64,000 nucleotides of DNA from Pseudonocardiales bacterium (GTDB taxonomy: Bacteria; Actinomycetota; Actinomycetes; Mycobacteriales; Pseudonocardiaceae): positions 27,241 to 91,240 of the forward strand of contig JAHEXI010000012.1 in NCBI GenBank assembly GCA_023252195.1, in the 5' to 3' direction. The notes under the pieces are model-generated. The model was not told the origin of the DNA. It searched no databases and saw nothing but the letters and a program-made list of their open reading frames with translations. The position numbers and the translations under genes are program-made. How positions within the stretch are numbered: the stretch's first letter is position 1; each line of letters starts with the position of its first letter. Shown piece after piece: positions 52,945-62,318 of this stretch.

Positions 52945-53739
52945 GTGCTGCCCACCGATCCGGCAGCGCTGCCGTTACTGCACCAGGGCCTCCTGGAGGT
53001 CACCGGCCGGCTCGTGGAAGCCTCCAACGCCACGTTTCTGTGCACGGTGCAGTGCGACGGGGTCAGCGCCGACTGCGTCTACAAGCCGATCCGCGGCGAG
53101 CGTCCGCTCTGGGACTTCCCGGATGGCACCCTGGCCGGCCGAGAGGTCGCGAGCTGGTTGATCTCCGAGGCCACCGGCTGGTCGCTGGTACCACCCACCG
53201 TGCTGCGACCGGGACCGCTGGGGCCGGGCATGGTGCAGCTCTGGATCGACATCGAGGATGAACGCGGCCTGGTGGACGTGGTGGCCCTTGACGCGGTGCC
53301 GCAGGGCTGGCGCCCGGTGCTGCGGGCGCACGACCGCTACGGTGACCCGGCGCTGCTGGTGCACGCCGACACCGACGCACTGCGCCGGCTGGCCGTGCTC
53401 GACGTGCTGCTCAACAACGCCGACCGCAAGGGCGGCCACGTCCTGGCCGGGTGCGACGGCGCGGTGTACGGGGTGGATCACGGGATCTGCCTGCACCGCG
53501 AGGACAAGCTGCGCACCGTGCTGTGGGGTTTTCTGGGCCAGCCGTTGCCGGCCTCGGTTCTTGACGTGCTGCGCCGGGTGCGGTCCTCGCTTGATTCTGA
53601 GTTGGGTGTTGCGCTTGCCAAGCACGTGACCCGGGCCGAGGTGCGGGCGGTGCGGGAGCGGACCGATCTGCTGTTGAGCACTGCGACGTTCCCGGCGCCC
53701 AACGGGAACTGGCCGGCGATCCCGTGGCCGGCGTTTTGA
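52945..53739 (+). CDS. SCO1664-family kinase-like protein
   Basis: 264 residues. The family resembles PI3/PI4-kinase-like folds: SADCVYKPIRGERPLWDFPD (Lys), LAVLDVLLNNADRKGGHVLA (catalytic Asn-Asp) and YGVDHGICLHREDKLRTVLW (metal-binding Asp). Eleven bases after the DUF3090 stop, completing the conserved trio. Substrate unknown. Confidence 0.85.
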   Translation: MLPTDPAALPLLHQGLLEVTGRLVEASNATFLCTVQCDGVSADCVYKPIRGERPLWDFPDGTLAGREVASWLISEATGWSLVPPTVLRPGPLGPGMVQLWIDIEDERGLVDVVALDAVPQGWRPVLRAHDRYGDPALLVHADTDALRRLAVLDVLLNNADRKGGHVLAGCDGAVYGVDHGICLHREDKLRTVLWGFLGQPLPASVLDVLRRVRSSLDSELGVALAKHVTRAEVRAVRERTDLLLSTATFPAPNGNWPAIPWPAF

Positions 53740-54647
53740 CCAGGTGCTGGCCCCGGTCATTCGCCGATCGGGTTACGGGACCGCTGCCCGGTCCGCCGCA
53801 GTTCCTGCGGCTGTGGCGGGAGGGCGGTTTCGCCGGCGCCACTTCGGGTGTATCGCGGATTCCAGTCGCTGTGCGGTCACCCCTGCCGGCCAGCGGCTCC
53901 TGGCTGGTCTGGCTGGGGCATGCCTCGTTCCTGTTGCGACTCGGCGGTCTTACCGTAGCGGTGGATCCGGTGCTGTCTTCTCGGATCCTGGGTGCCGGCC
54001 AGCGGTTCACCCCACCTGGCCTGGACCGGCTTCCTTTACTGGATCTGCTGCTGATCAGCCACAACCACTACGACCACCTCGACGCCCCGACGCTACGCCC
54101 GCTGGCTCGGGACACCCCGGTGGTAGCCCCGGGCGGGCTCGGCCGGTGGTTCCGTTACCGCGGGTTCACCGCCGTCACCGAGCTGGACTGGTGGGAGTCG
54201 GTCCGGGTGGGCCCGCTGGAGGTGACGTTCGTGCCGGCGCACCACTGGAGCCGCCGCGGTCTCTTCGACCACTGCGCCACCCTATGGGGTGGCTTTGTCC
54301 TCACCGTCCCGGGCTTGCGGGTCTACCACGCCGGGGACAGTGCCTACGGCCCATTCTTCGCCGAGATCGGATCCCGCTACCCCGGGATCGACGCCGCGAT
54401 GCTCCCGATCGGCGCCTACGCGCCGCGCTGGTTTATGCGCACGATGCACATGGACCCTGAAGAGGCCGTCCAGGCTGCCCAGGACCTCGGCGCGCGGGTG
54501 ATGGTGCCCATGCACTGGGGCACCTTCCAACTCTCCCGCGAACCAGCCCTCGAACCAATCGAACGCACCCGCGCCGCCTGGACTGTGGCCGGGCAGGATC
54601 GCGCGGATCTCTGGGACTTGGCAGTAAGGGAGAGCCGGCTGCTTTGA
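53724..54647 (+). CDS. Metallo-beta-lactamase-fold hydrolase (NAPE-PLD/UlaG-like)
   Basis: 307 residues. SWLVWLGHASFLLRLGGLTV, metal motif LISHNHYDHLD (HxHxDH), FVPAHHWSRRG, YHAGDSAYG and PMHWGTFQL with the remaining His/Asp ligands. The pattern and length fit NAPE-PLD-like phosphodiesterases. GTG start overlaps the kinase-like gene by 16 bases, so part of that operon. Confidence 0.85.
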   Translation: MAGVLTRCWPRSFADRVTGPLPGPPQFLRLWREGGFAGATSGVSRIPVAVRSPLPASGSWLVWLGHASFLLRLGGLTVAVDPVLSSRILGAGQRFTPPGLDRLPLLDLLLISHNHYDHLDAPTLRPLARDTPVVAPGGLGRWFRYRGFTAVTELDWWESVRVGPLEVTFVPAHHWSRRGLFDHCATLWGGFVLTVPGLRVYHAGDSAYGPFFAEIGSRYPGIDAAMLPIGAYAPRWFMRTMHMDPEEAVQAAQDLGARVMVPMHWGTFQLSREPALEPIERTRAAWTVAGQDRADLWDLAVRESRLL

Positions 54648-54687
54648 CGGATGGGCTGTGCGTGTGCCGAACTCGTCGCGGCTGGCG

Positions 54688-54990
54688 TCATGCGGTGGCG
54701 AGTGGATGGATCGCTTCGAGGGTGTCCGCCAAGCGGTCCCGCTCGATCTCAACGTCGTGGCGCCCTTGGAGGTTCAGCCGGAATCGCTCGGTGGTCCTGA
54801 AGTACCGCGCGAGCCGCAGCGCGGTGTCAGCGCTGATCCGTCGCTTGCCGTGCACGATCTCGCTGATCCGGCGCGGCGGGACACCAATGGCCAGCGCGAG
54901 CCGGTGCTGCGTGACGCCGAGAGGCTCTAGATACTCGTGCAACAGCACCTCGCCGGGGTGGATCGGCGGCATCATAGGCGTGTCGTTCAC
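54688..54990 (-). CDS. higA: HigA-type antitoxin
   Basis: 100 residues. IHPGEVLLHEYLEPLGVTQH, RLALAIGVPPRRISEIVHGK and RRISADTALRLARYFRTT are the HigA/VapI helix-turn-helix pattern. The toxin gene normally precedes it; here only the last about 28 codons of higB remain (55011-55096), cut by the IS110 insertion. The antitoxin may still act as a regulator but has no toxin partner here. Confidence 0.85.
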   Translation of the reverse strand: MNDTPMMPPIHPGEVLLHEYLEPLGVTQHRLALAIGVPPRRISEIVHGKRRISADTALRLARYFRTTERFRLNLQGRHDVEIERDRLADTLEAIHPLATA

Positions 54991-55010
54991 TGTGACCTCC
55001 TCAGGGGTAG

Positions 55011-55096
55011 TCGACGATCTCGACGTCCTCGGGTCCGCCGCCGGTCCAGCGGAAGCAGATCCGCCACTGCCGGTTGATGCGGATGCTGCATTGTAG
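55011..55096 (-). pseudogene. HigB/RelE-type toxin, C-terminal remnant
   Basis: The reverse strand encodes CSIRINRQWRICFRWTGGGP and EDVEIVDYP before a TGA, the standard end of HigB toxins, 20 bases upstream of higA. The N-terminal two thirds are missing because the IS110 element begins at about 55100. Confidence 0.75.
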
Positions 55097-55109
55097 CTAT
55101 TCAGCCGCC

Positions 55110-55455
55110 CCCGCGGTCGGTGTCAGACATCCCATGTGGCCGGTAGGTCGTTCGGCCGGTGTGTCGGCTTGATCTTGCGGGTGTTGTTGTGATCTGTGAG
55201 TGTCGTTGCGGTGCTCCTGGGTGGGAGTGCTCCAGGCTTGGGGTCGGCAATTCGGTGTGACCCGTATTGGGATCTGGCCGCTTTGGCGTGTCTTGGTCTT
55301 GACTTGTCCGCCGTGGTTGCCGGCACTGGCCTGGCCCACCAGTTGGCCTGATCAGAAGCCTGTCCGCCGGTTGGCGTGACCCGTCACAGAGGTGCCGCTC
55401 GGTGACTCCATCCAGGCCGGTGCCGACGTTTGACCCGCGCCCAGGAAAGGGGACA
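55110..55455 (+). ncRNA. Candidate bridge RNA region of IS110
   Basis: Untranslated left end of the element upstream of the transposase. IS110-group elements encode a structured bridge RNA there that guides target choice. The stretch has no coding signal on the + strand and several short G/C-rich inverted pairs. The RNA itself is inferred from family knowledge, and the exact ends cannot be set by eye. Confidence 0.35.
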
Positions 55456-55460
55456 GGCCG

Positions 55461-56537
55461 TTGCCCATGTTGGCAGAAGTCGTCGATGCCGTCATCGGTG
55501 TGGACACCCATCGCGACACTCATCAGGTGGAGATCGCTCTCCCGACCGGGACACCGATCGCCACGGTCACGATCAGCAACGACAGCGCCGGCTTCGCCGC
55601 GCTGCTCGGGTGGATCTTCGATCATGCCCCGGGTCCGCGGTTGGTGGTGTCGATCGAGGGGACCCGCAGCTACGGTGTCGGGTTGGCCCGCGCGGTCGCC
55701 GCCGCCGGGTTGATGGTCCTCGAGTGCGAGCAGCCCCACCGCAAGGACCGCCGTGGCAAGGGCAAGTCCGACCCGATCGACGCGCACCTGGCCGTGCTCG
55801 CGGCGCTGCGTTGCGACGTCGAGTGGTTGCCGACCCCGCGGGCTGACGGTGACCGGGAAGCGCTGCGGATCCTGCTCGACGCCCGCCACGACCTCACCAC
55901 CGCGCACACCGCGCAGACCAACCGGCTGCGGGCGCTGTTGCTGGGCGGGGAGGACACCGACCGCCAACTCGCCCGTGGGGCGCTGTCCGAGACCGTCCTG
56001 GCCGCCCTGGCCAGGCGCCGCAGCCCCCGCGACGCCGACCGCGCCCAGGCGGTGCGCCACGGCGAGCTGCGCCGCCTCGCCGTCGCCCTGCGCGAGGGCA
56101 GCCGCGCGCTGCAGGCCAACCGCACCCAGCTGGCCGCCATCGTCGCCGACCTCGCCCCCGGGCTGACCGACCGCCGCGGCATCGGACCGGTCAGCGCCGC
56201 CCAGGTGATCATCAGCTTCTCCCACCCCGGACGGTGTCGCAGTGACGCGGCGTTCGCCGCGCTAGCCGGCACCAGCCCACTTGCGGCCAGCAGCGGGCGC
56301 ACCACCCGCCACCGACTCAACCGCGGCGGCGACCGGGCGCTCAACCGCGCCGTGCACACCATCGCCCTCACGAGGATGCGCTGCTGCGAACGGACCCGCG
56401 CCTACGTCACCCGACGCACCGCCGAGGGCAAGACCCACCGCGAGATCCGACGCTGCCTCAAGCGCTACATCACCCGCGAGCTCTACCGCGCCCTGACCAC
56501 CACCATGACCCCCGCGAACAGCCCCACCGATGCCTAA
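55461..56537 (+). CDS. IS110-family transposase
   Basis: 358 residues. N-terminal RuvC-like DEDD domain: VIGVDTHRDTHQVEIALPTG (Asp), RLVVSIEGTRSYGVG (Glu), KGKSDPIDAHLAVLAAL (Asp-x2-Asp). C-terminal Transposase_20 domain with GIGPVSAAQVIISFSHPGRC and ALAGTSPLAASSGRTTRHRL, containing the conserved Ser. Start TTG/GTG near 55461. Intact. Its stop overlaps the zinc-ribbon gene. Confidence 0.88.
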   Translation: MPMLAEVVDAVIGVDTHRDTHQVEIALPTGTPIATVTISNDSAGFAALLGWIFDHAPGPRLVVSIEGTRSYGVGLARAVAAAGLMVLECEQPHRKDRRGKGKSDPIDAHLAVLAALRCDVEWLPTPRADGDREALRILLDARHDLTTAHTAQTNRLRALLLGGEDTDRQLARGALSETVLAALARRRSPRDADRAQAVRHGELRRLAVALREGSRALQANRTQLAAIVADLAPGLTDRRGIGPVSAAQVIISFSHPGRCRSDAAFAALAGTSPLAASSGRTTRHRLNRGGDRALNRAVHTIALTRMRCCERTRAYVTRRTAEGKTHREIRRCLKRYITRELYRALTTTMTPANSPTDA

Positions 56538-56880
56538 CACCCCGTCGCGTAACGATGTCGAGACGACATCGCCCGCCCGGCCGTGGCGCTGCCCGGTGTG
56601 CGGTGTCGATTTTATCCGCAACCGACGGCAACGGTACTGCTCACCAGCCTGCCGCCAAGCCGCCTGGCGAGCCCGCCACCCCGAGCCACCCACCACCACC
56701 ACCACCGCGACCCGCCGACCGCGCCGCGACACCACCGTCTACGCCTGCAGCGAATGCGAGCAGCGCTACCTCGGCCAACAGTGGTGCCCGGACTGCCATC
56801 GACCCTGCAGCCGGGTCGACATCGGCGGGTTATGCCCACACTGCGACGAACCGGTCACGGTCACCGACCTGCTCTCCTGA
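56530..56880 (+). CDS. Zinc-ribbon protein carried by IS110
   Basis: 116 residues with two zinc modules: WRCPVCGVDFIRNRRQRYCS PACRQAAW (Cys4) and YACSECEQRYLGQQWCPDCH plus LCPHCDEPVTVTDLL (three CxxC knuckles). ATG 56530 overlaps the end of the transposase gene by 8 bases, so it is coupled. Similar proteins often accompany IS110 transposases in Actinobacteria; a helper role is possible but unproven. Confidence 0.7.
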   Translation: MPNTPSRNDVETTSPARPWRCPVCGVDFIRNRRQRYCSPACRQAAWRARHPEPPTTTTTATRRPRRDTTVYACSECEQRYLGQQWCPDCHRPCSRVDIGGLCPHCDEPVTVTDLLS

Positions 56881-57016
56881 CTCCCCTCCCCGCACCCGCC
56901 CCCACGATCCCGCCGCTGCCATCCCCGAACCGGGGAACCAGACCCCACGGCCCCTTCACCCACTAGGATTCGATCTTGAACTAGCCCTTGACAACACATA
57001 GAAGCGTCATGGGCTG

Positions 57017-58000
57017 GTGTCCGAGCCGGTGCCGTCGTCTGTGGCGGAGTTGGCTGGGCTGGTCATCGAGCTTCGTGCGGCGAACGCGGGTCTTCGTGAG
57101 GTGATCGCCGCGCAGGGTGAGCGGATCGCGGCGCAGGAGGTGGCGTTGGCGGCGCAGGCCGCGGAGCTGGCCGAGCTGAAGCAGCGGCTGGGCAAGGACT
57201 CCTCGACCTCGAACAGGCCACCGTCGTCGGACTCGCCTTACCGCAAGCCCGAGCGTCGCTCGTCGCGCCGCTCGTCGGGACGCGACCCCGGTAAGCAGGA
57301 TGGGGCGCCGGGCTCGGCGATGCCGCTGGTCGACAACCCGAACGAGACCATTATCTGTGACCCGGACAGCTGCGCGGACTGTGGGGCGGACCTGCGCGGA
57401 GCACGGGTGACCGGCACGGCGCGCCGCCAGATCACCGACGTGCTGGCCCCGCCACCGCCGTGGGTCACCGAGTATCGGATCATCACCCGGGCCTGCCCGT
57501 GTTGCGCCGCCCGCACCCCGGGCGAGACCCCCGCGGGCGTGACGGGGCGGGCGCAGTACGGGCCGGGGGTGCTGGGCCGGGCGGCGGAGCTGCTGTGCGG
57601 GCACTACCTACCCGTCGCCCGCGCCGCCCGGCTGATGGCCTCGATGCTCGGTGTCTCGGTGTCGACCGGGTTCATGGCCGGTGTCCGCGGCCGCGCCGCC
57701 CGGCTGCTCGAGCGGGAGTTCCTTCCCCGGGTCCGGGAGCTGCTGCGCCAGGTGGGGGTGCTGCACGTCGATGAGACCCCGGTCCGAGCCGACGGCGGCC
57801 TGGCCTACGTCCACGCCGCCTCCACCAAGTTCCTCACCGCGATGCACACCGGCGGACGCACCACCGACGACATCGACGCCGGCAAGATCCTGCCCGGCTA
57901 CACCGGCACCATCGTCCGCGACGGCTACGCCGGCTACGTCCACCTGATCGACGCCCACCACGCCTGGTGCGGAGCTCACTTGCTCAGAGACCTAACGGGG
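57017..58000 (+). pseudogene. IS66-family transposase, C-terminally truncated
   Basis: Starts with a coiled coil (LRAANAGLREVIAAQGERIA), LGKDSSTSNRPPSSDSPYRK, two zinc knuckles (CADCGADL, ACPCCAARTPG) and the first DDE residues (LHVDETPVRADG, IVRDGYAGYVHLIDAHHAWC). After HLLRDLTGL at about 57996 the sequence changes to GGGGCTTCGCCCC and unrelated DNA, so the last catalytic Glu and the C-terminus are gone. No IS66 accessory genes (tnpA/tnpB) are seen. Confidence 0.75.
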
Positions 58001-58152
58001 CTTCGCCCCAGCCCGACGAGGCGTGTGGTGGCCGGTTTGGGTGGGCGGGCTCCGGTTGGGCGGGGTGAGACCGTGACCGGCACGCCGGTCCGGTGTATGA
58101 ACCGCATTGGAGCGGTTGGTTGGCCTACTGGCCGCCCGTCCGGCCGGAGCCC

Positions 58153-58424
58153 ATGATGACGGTAGCGCGCACTGTCGCTGATGTCCTTGCCGATCACACC
58201 GTGTTCGAGATCGAGTGCATCGACCGGATGTATCTCAATGTGTATGTGCCCCAGTTGCAGTACGCCGCTGGGCTGGTGGGGTTCGTGCACCGGCAATTGG
58301 GGTTGCCGATCGCGTCGACCGCGCCGTTGGGGAAGATCAGTGACGCGTTCACCGCGGAGATCCGCCGATTTGCCAGGGACCACCAGATCCCGTGGGTCGA
58401 CTTCGAGGCTTATCGGAAACTCAG
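58153..58424 (+). pseudogene. N-terminal fragment of an unrecognised protein
   Basis: ATG 58153/58156: TVARTVADVLADHTVFEIEC, IDRMYLNVYVPQLQYAAGLV, GFVHRQLGLPIASTAPLGKI, RFARDHQIPWVDF. It reads as well-formed protein but ends at the edge of the IS5-like relic. I recall a widespread family starting this way but cannot name a function. Confidence 0.4.
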
Positions 58425-58859
58425 CTTGAAGAAGTGAAGTGAGCGAATCGCACTGAAGGCGGTCGGGTAGGTTCGAAGCGGCCGGCGGTAGTCGGTGTGC
58501 ATGCAGCGCCACGTCTTGAAGTTGGCGATTGCTCGCTCGATGACATATCGGTACTGGTTAACCACCTTGTTGAACTCCTTATGCCATTCGAGCAGCTCGC
58601 CGTCGGCTGGCTTCTTGAACGGTGTGGTGACGCCGCACCCGACATATCCCTTGTCTGCGAAGGCGTTCGACTCGTTGAAGTAATGGTCTAGTTGGAGATC
58701 TCGAAATGCCTTGGCGTCGTGGGTCTTTCCGGGAAGCGGATCGGAGATGTATCGCAGGTTCCCGGCGAGGTCGCACACGTATTGGTGTTGGTGCCCGGTC
58801 TCCTGCTGGGTAGGCCACGCGGCGAGGTACCCGGGTTGGGTCCTTTTCCTAAGAAACAA
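58410..58859 (-). pseudogene. IS5-like (DDE_Tnp_4) transposase, C-terminal part
   Basis: QHQYVCDLAGNLRYISDPLP, GKTHDAKAFRDLQLDHYF, NAFADKGYVGCGVTTPFKKP (Asp), YRYVIERAIANFKTWRCMHT (Glu) and a normal end HFFKLSF. The N-terminal half is missing beyond about 58810; the preceding MFLRKRTQPGYLAAW stretch is out of pattern. GC is lower than the surroundings. Confidence 0.65.
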
Positions 58860-58986
58860 CCCTTGGGTTCGTTGGGGCTCGGGGTTTGCCTCGTGCCCTG
58901 GACCAGGGGCTCTGGCTCATCTGGGTGATCTTGTGGCAGCTGAGCGTATCTCGATAGTTCTGAGCCGTTGACGGTCATGTCGAGGT

Positions 58987-60096
58987 TTGGGTGATCGGGC
59001 TGAAGTCGGGGGTGTCGCGGTGGGGTTGGCGGTCGTGCGGGATCTGCGCGAGGTGCGTGCCCCTGCCTGTGGGGAGGAGATCGAGCGATTCGAGACTGAT
59101 GTGGTTGCGGGGTTCGTGTTGGCCCGGGCTGCGGCGGGGTTGTCGGATGGCACGGTCCGCGGTGATGTGAGCCATCTCGAGCAGGTGCGGAGCTGGTTTG
59201 GTCGGCCGTTGTGGGACATGGCGCCTGGGGATGCTGATGCCTACTTCGGCACGGTGCTGCGTGGGGCGCCCTCGGGCACGCGGCTGGCGCGTGCGCAGGC
59301 GTTGAAGACGTATTTCGAGTTCGTGGAGTTGCGGCACAAGGTTGAGATCCATCAGATGACCGGTCGGGTGGTGGAGTGCCCGATCGATGAGATGAACCGG
59401 CCTCGTGGCCGGCGGGTGGCCCGGTTGCGGATCCCGCCCACGGCTGAGCAGGTGGGGCAGCTGTTCGCTGGGTGGCGTGGTGAGCTGGCGACGTGCCGCA
59501 AGTTCGGACCTACCGCGCGTAATTACGCCGCGGCCCGGCTGATGTCGGAGGTGGGGCTGCGGATCAACGAGCTGCGCCATCTGGATCTGGCCGATATCAA
59601 GTGGGATCTGGGCCGGTTCGGCAAAATTCACGTCCGTCACGGCAAGGGTGCCCGCGGCTCGGGACCTCGGGAACGGATGGTGCCGTTGATCAACAATGCG
59701 GGGCGAACGTTGCGTTGGTTCGTCGAAGACGTCTGGAGTCAGCTCGGTGATGACCCGGACCGGCCTGGTGCTCCGTTGTTCTGTTCCGAGCGCAAGAACA
59801 TCGACGGTAGTGCTGCCCGGGTGGGTAGCGAGGTGGTGCGTGCGGGCTTGGCCGAGGCCGCCGCCGGGCATCTGCCGGCCTGGCCGGACAAGCTCACTCC
59901 GCATGTGCTGCGCCATTTTTGCGCAAGCCAACTCTATTTCAGTGGAATGGATTTGATCGCTATCCAGGAAACACTCGGGCATGCCTGGATAGCGACGACA
60001 ATGAATTATGTGCACGTCCACCGGACCCATATCGAGGATGCCTGGATCACCGGCCAAGACCGCGCCGCCGCGCGCCTGAAGGAGCTGATGATGTGA
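58987..60096 (+). CDS. Tyrosine recombinase, first gene of a three-gene set
   Basis: 369 residues from TTG 58987; GTG 59020 or 59035 may be the true start. Core-binding part LARAAAGLSDGTVRGDVSHL; catalytic ARLMSEVGLRINELRHLDLA (box-I Arg), TPHVLRHFCASQLYFSGMDL (H-x-x-R), QETLGHAWIATTMNYVHVH (GH, Tyr). GTGA overlap with the small HTH gene. It belongs to the phage-integrase-like recombinases found in actinobacterial three-gene sets with an HTH and a second recombinase-like protein; presumably a self-mobile unit. Confidence 0.85.
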   Translation: MGDRAEVGGVAVGLAVVRDLREVRAPACGEEIERFETDVVAGFVLARAAAGLSDGTVRGDVSHLEQVRSWFGRPLWDMAPGDADAYFGTVLRGAPSGTRLARAQALKTYFEFVELRHKVEIHQMTGRVVECPIDEMNRPRGRRVARLRIPPTAEQVGQLFAGWRGELATCRKFGPTARNYAAARLMSEVGLRINELRHLDLADIKWDLGRFGKIHVRHGKGARGSGPRERMVPLINNAGRTLRWFVEDVWSQLGDDPDRPGAPLFCSERKNIDGSAARVGSEVVRAGLAEAAAGHLPAWPDKLTPHVLRHFCASQLYFSGMDLIAIQETLGHAWIATTMNYVHVHRTHIEDAWITGQDRAAARLKELMM

Positions 60097-60413
60097 GGTG
60101 GAATCTGCGCTTGACCGCTGCTCATCGTGGCATCTGGAAGGCCAGCGAGCTGCAGGCCACGCTGGCCGAGCACGGGCTGGTGATCAGCGCCGGCAAGATG
60201 TCCGGATTGTGGTCGGGCCACCCGGCCAGCCTCAAACTCGATGACCTCGATGTCCTGTGCGCCGTGCTGGATTGCGGTGTCGAAGAATTGCTGATCCCCG
60301 AGCCGGGCAAAGTATCCCGGTCAGCGCCCGAGTGCGAATCACCAGCCGCAACGGGCACCGGAGTGACGGTCACGCCAAAACGCCGCGACGGCCGTTCTTT
60401 GCCTCCAGTGTGA
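60093..60413 (+). CDS. Cro/C1-type helix-turn-helix protein
   Basis: 106 residues. WKASELQATLAEHGLVISAG, KMSGLWSGHPASLKLDDLDV and LCAVLDCGVEELLIPE form an XRE helix-turn-helix of the YozG type. GTG start overlaps the recombinase stop and its stop overlaps the next gene's GTG, so the three are coupled. Likely regulator or accessory DNA-binding subunit of the recombinases. Confidence 0.8.
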   Translation: MRWNLRLTAAHRGIWKASELQATLAEHGLVISAGKMSGLWSGHPASLKLDDLDVLCAVLDCGVEELLIPEPGKVSRSAPECESPAATGTGVTVTPKRRDGRSLPPV

Positions 60414-62009
60414 CCGAGCAGCACGCACGAGCGCCGATGGTGTCCCCAACACTGGCCGTGGCCAAGTCGGCGTCAAGTTGCCCGACGTGTCTGTCCTGGG
60501 GAGTGCTCTATGGCGGGTACTGCCGTGCTTGCTACGACTTCCGGCGCCGGCACCCCAGCGCGTGCTGTGCTGGCTGTCGCCGCGATGTGCCGTTGAAGAA
60601 GAGCTACTGCCGGTTGTGTTGGTTGCAGGCCGCGCTGCAAGCCGCGAACCCTCCGGTTGTCACCGAAGCCGATCTCGCCGGTGTCACCCACCACCAGCTG
60701 TCCTTCGCCGGCACCACGAAGATGCGCGGTCCTCGCTCCGGCGCACACCGACACGCCGCGCGGCAGCCTCCCACGGCGAGCCCCAGCTCCGCTGGTGTCT
60801 CCAGATGCGCCGATGGTGGGCAGTTGCAGCTGCATCTACCCGGGCCCGGGCGAGTCTTCGACTGGGCTGAGCACGCTGAGCCGGCCAACCCGGCCCTGGT
60901 CCGGATGCGTCAGATGGCCCAGGTGATGAGCCAAGCGCAGGGCTGGAACACCAAACTGGTCGCCGAGCTGGACCGTGCGCTGGTCGTGTTGCTCTCCGGG
61001 CATGCCGATGGCCAGCAGTTGCAGTACTCGCAGCTGGTCGACGTGCTGCACCGTTATGGAGTCAGCATCACTCGCGTCGCCGAGGTCCTCTCCCGCGGTG
61101 GGCTCCTCGACGACGACCGCGTCCCCGCCTTCGAGTCCTGGCTCAAGGACAAGCTCGGTGACCTGGCACCCGGCATCGCCGCTGAGGTGCGCGCCTGGAT
61201 CCGCGCTCTGCAACACGGTGGGCCGCGCAGCCACCCCCGCCACCCCAACACCGTGCGCCGCTACCTGCGCCCCATCCACCCAGTCCTGGTCGAATGGTCG
61301 ATCCGCTACCAGCACCTGCGCGAAGTCACCACCAGCGACATCACCGCGCTCGCCCACTCCCTGCACGGTCATCCCCGCCGACACGCGCTGGGCGCACTGC
61401 GATCGTTGATGCGCCACGGCAAACACACCGGCAGCATCTTCACCGACCCCGACCACACGTCTCCGTATCGGCCACCGGGACGACCCGGTCCTGGTGCCGC
61501 TGACTCCCGAACAGCTCGACGACACCGCGCAGGCGGCCACCACTCCCGCCGCCCGAGTTGCCCTGGCCTTGGCCGCCGTGCACGCGGCCCGCCCCAAAGC
61601 CATCCGCAACCTCCAACTCGACGACGTCGACCTGAGCAACCGGCGCCTGACCATCGCCGGCCTAACCCGACCGCTCGACGAGCTCACCCACCGCCTGCTG
61701 AGCGACTGGCTGAGCTACCGCCGCCGGCGTTGGCCCCACACCGCCAACCCGCACCTGATCATCAACAAACAGACCGCGTCGAACACCCGCCCCGTCAGCG
61801 ACAACGCGCTGACCGCGCCGTTCCGCCGGCGCGCGGCCACCCTCGAAGCCCTCCGCATGGACCGCCAACTCGACGAAGCCCTCACCCACGGCGCCGACCC
61901 CCTGCACCTGGCCGTCGTCTTCGGGCTCGACGAGACCACCGCCATCCGATACAGCACCGCCGCCCGGAAACTCTTACTCACCCCCGCCGAACAACAGCAC
62001 CCAGGTTGA
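60410..62009 (+). pseudogene. Integrase-like protein with zinc ribbon, single frameshift
   Basis: GTG 60410 (GTGA overlap). Residues about 20-75 contain CPTCLSWGVLYGGYCRACYD and CCAGCRRDVPLKKSYCRLCW, a double zinc ribbon. A core-binding region follows (YLRPIHPVLVEWSIRYQHLR). The frame shifts near 61450 (CACCGACCCCGACC): one base too many. It continues as RLRIGHRDDPVLVPLTPEQL, ALAAVHAARPKAIRNLQLDD and TNPHLII-like sequence to TPAEQQHPG. A normal family member is one continuous protein of about 530 residues, so this copy is broken, uses frameshifting, or has a sequence error. Confidence 0.7.
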
Positions 62010-62318
62010 CCACGAACCCAAGGACGCAAGCCCCCAAACAGGCCCGAACACCCCTTGAGTTCCCGGCGAAGACCCTTCAGTTCGGCTGAACTCCGGGCAA
62101 AGGCGTGGCCCCCCTCCGAACCGTTTATGTTGATCTTCACATAAGCAGTTCTGAGGGGGGACCGCCGAGACCGCCGGCGGCAACACCGGTAACGCGTCCG
62201 TGGGCCTACCTCGCGAGTAGCTGGGCGACATGGGCCCGGAGATGACGATAGGTGCCCGTCTGGCCTGCGATTCGCTCTGAACGCCACCAAGGTCACTTCA
62301 CCACACCGGGCCGGCTAG
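62010..62318. other. Intergenic gap at the end of the three-gene set
   Basis: No gene supported. A short A/T-rich segment near 62125-62150 (GTTTATGTTGATCTTCACAT) stands out against the GC-rich surroundings and might mark the end of the mobile unit. Confidence 0.35.

Larger units (their letters stand above)
55100..56900 (+). mobile_element. IS110-family element
   Basis: A 360-base untranslated left part, the transposase, a small zinc-ribbon gene and a short right end. IS110 elements lack terminal inverted repeats, so limits are approximate: left edge set by the truncated higB, right edge by the end of the small gene. Confidence 0.6.

Noticed and set aside
54688..55096. Functional HigBA toxin-antitoxin system
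   Set aside because: Only about 28 codons of the toxin remain.
55101..56225. Reverse-strand protein of 374 codons opposite IS110
   Set aside because: Antisense shadow, Gly/Arg/Val-rich, no motif.
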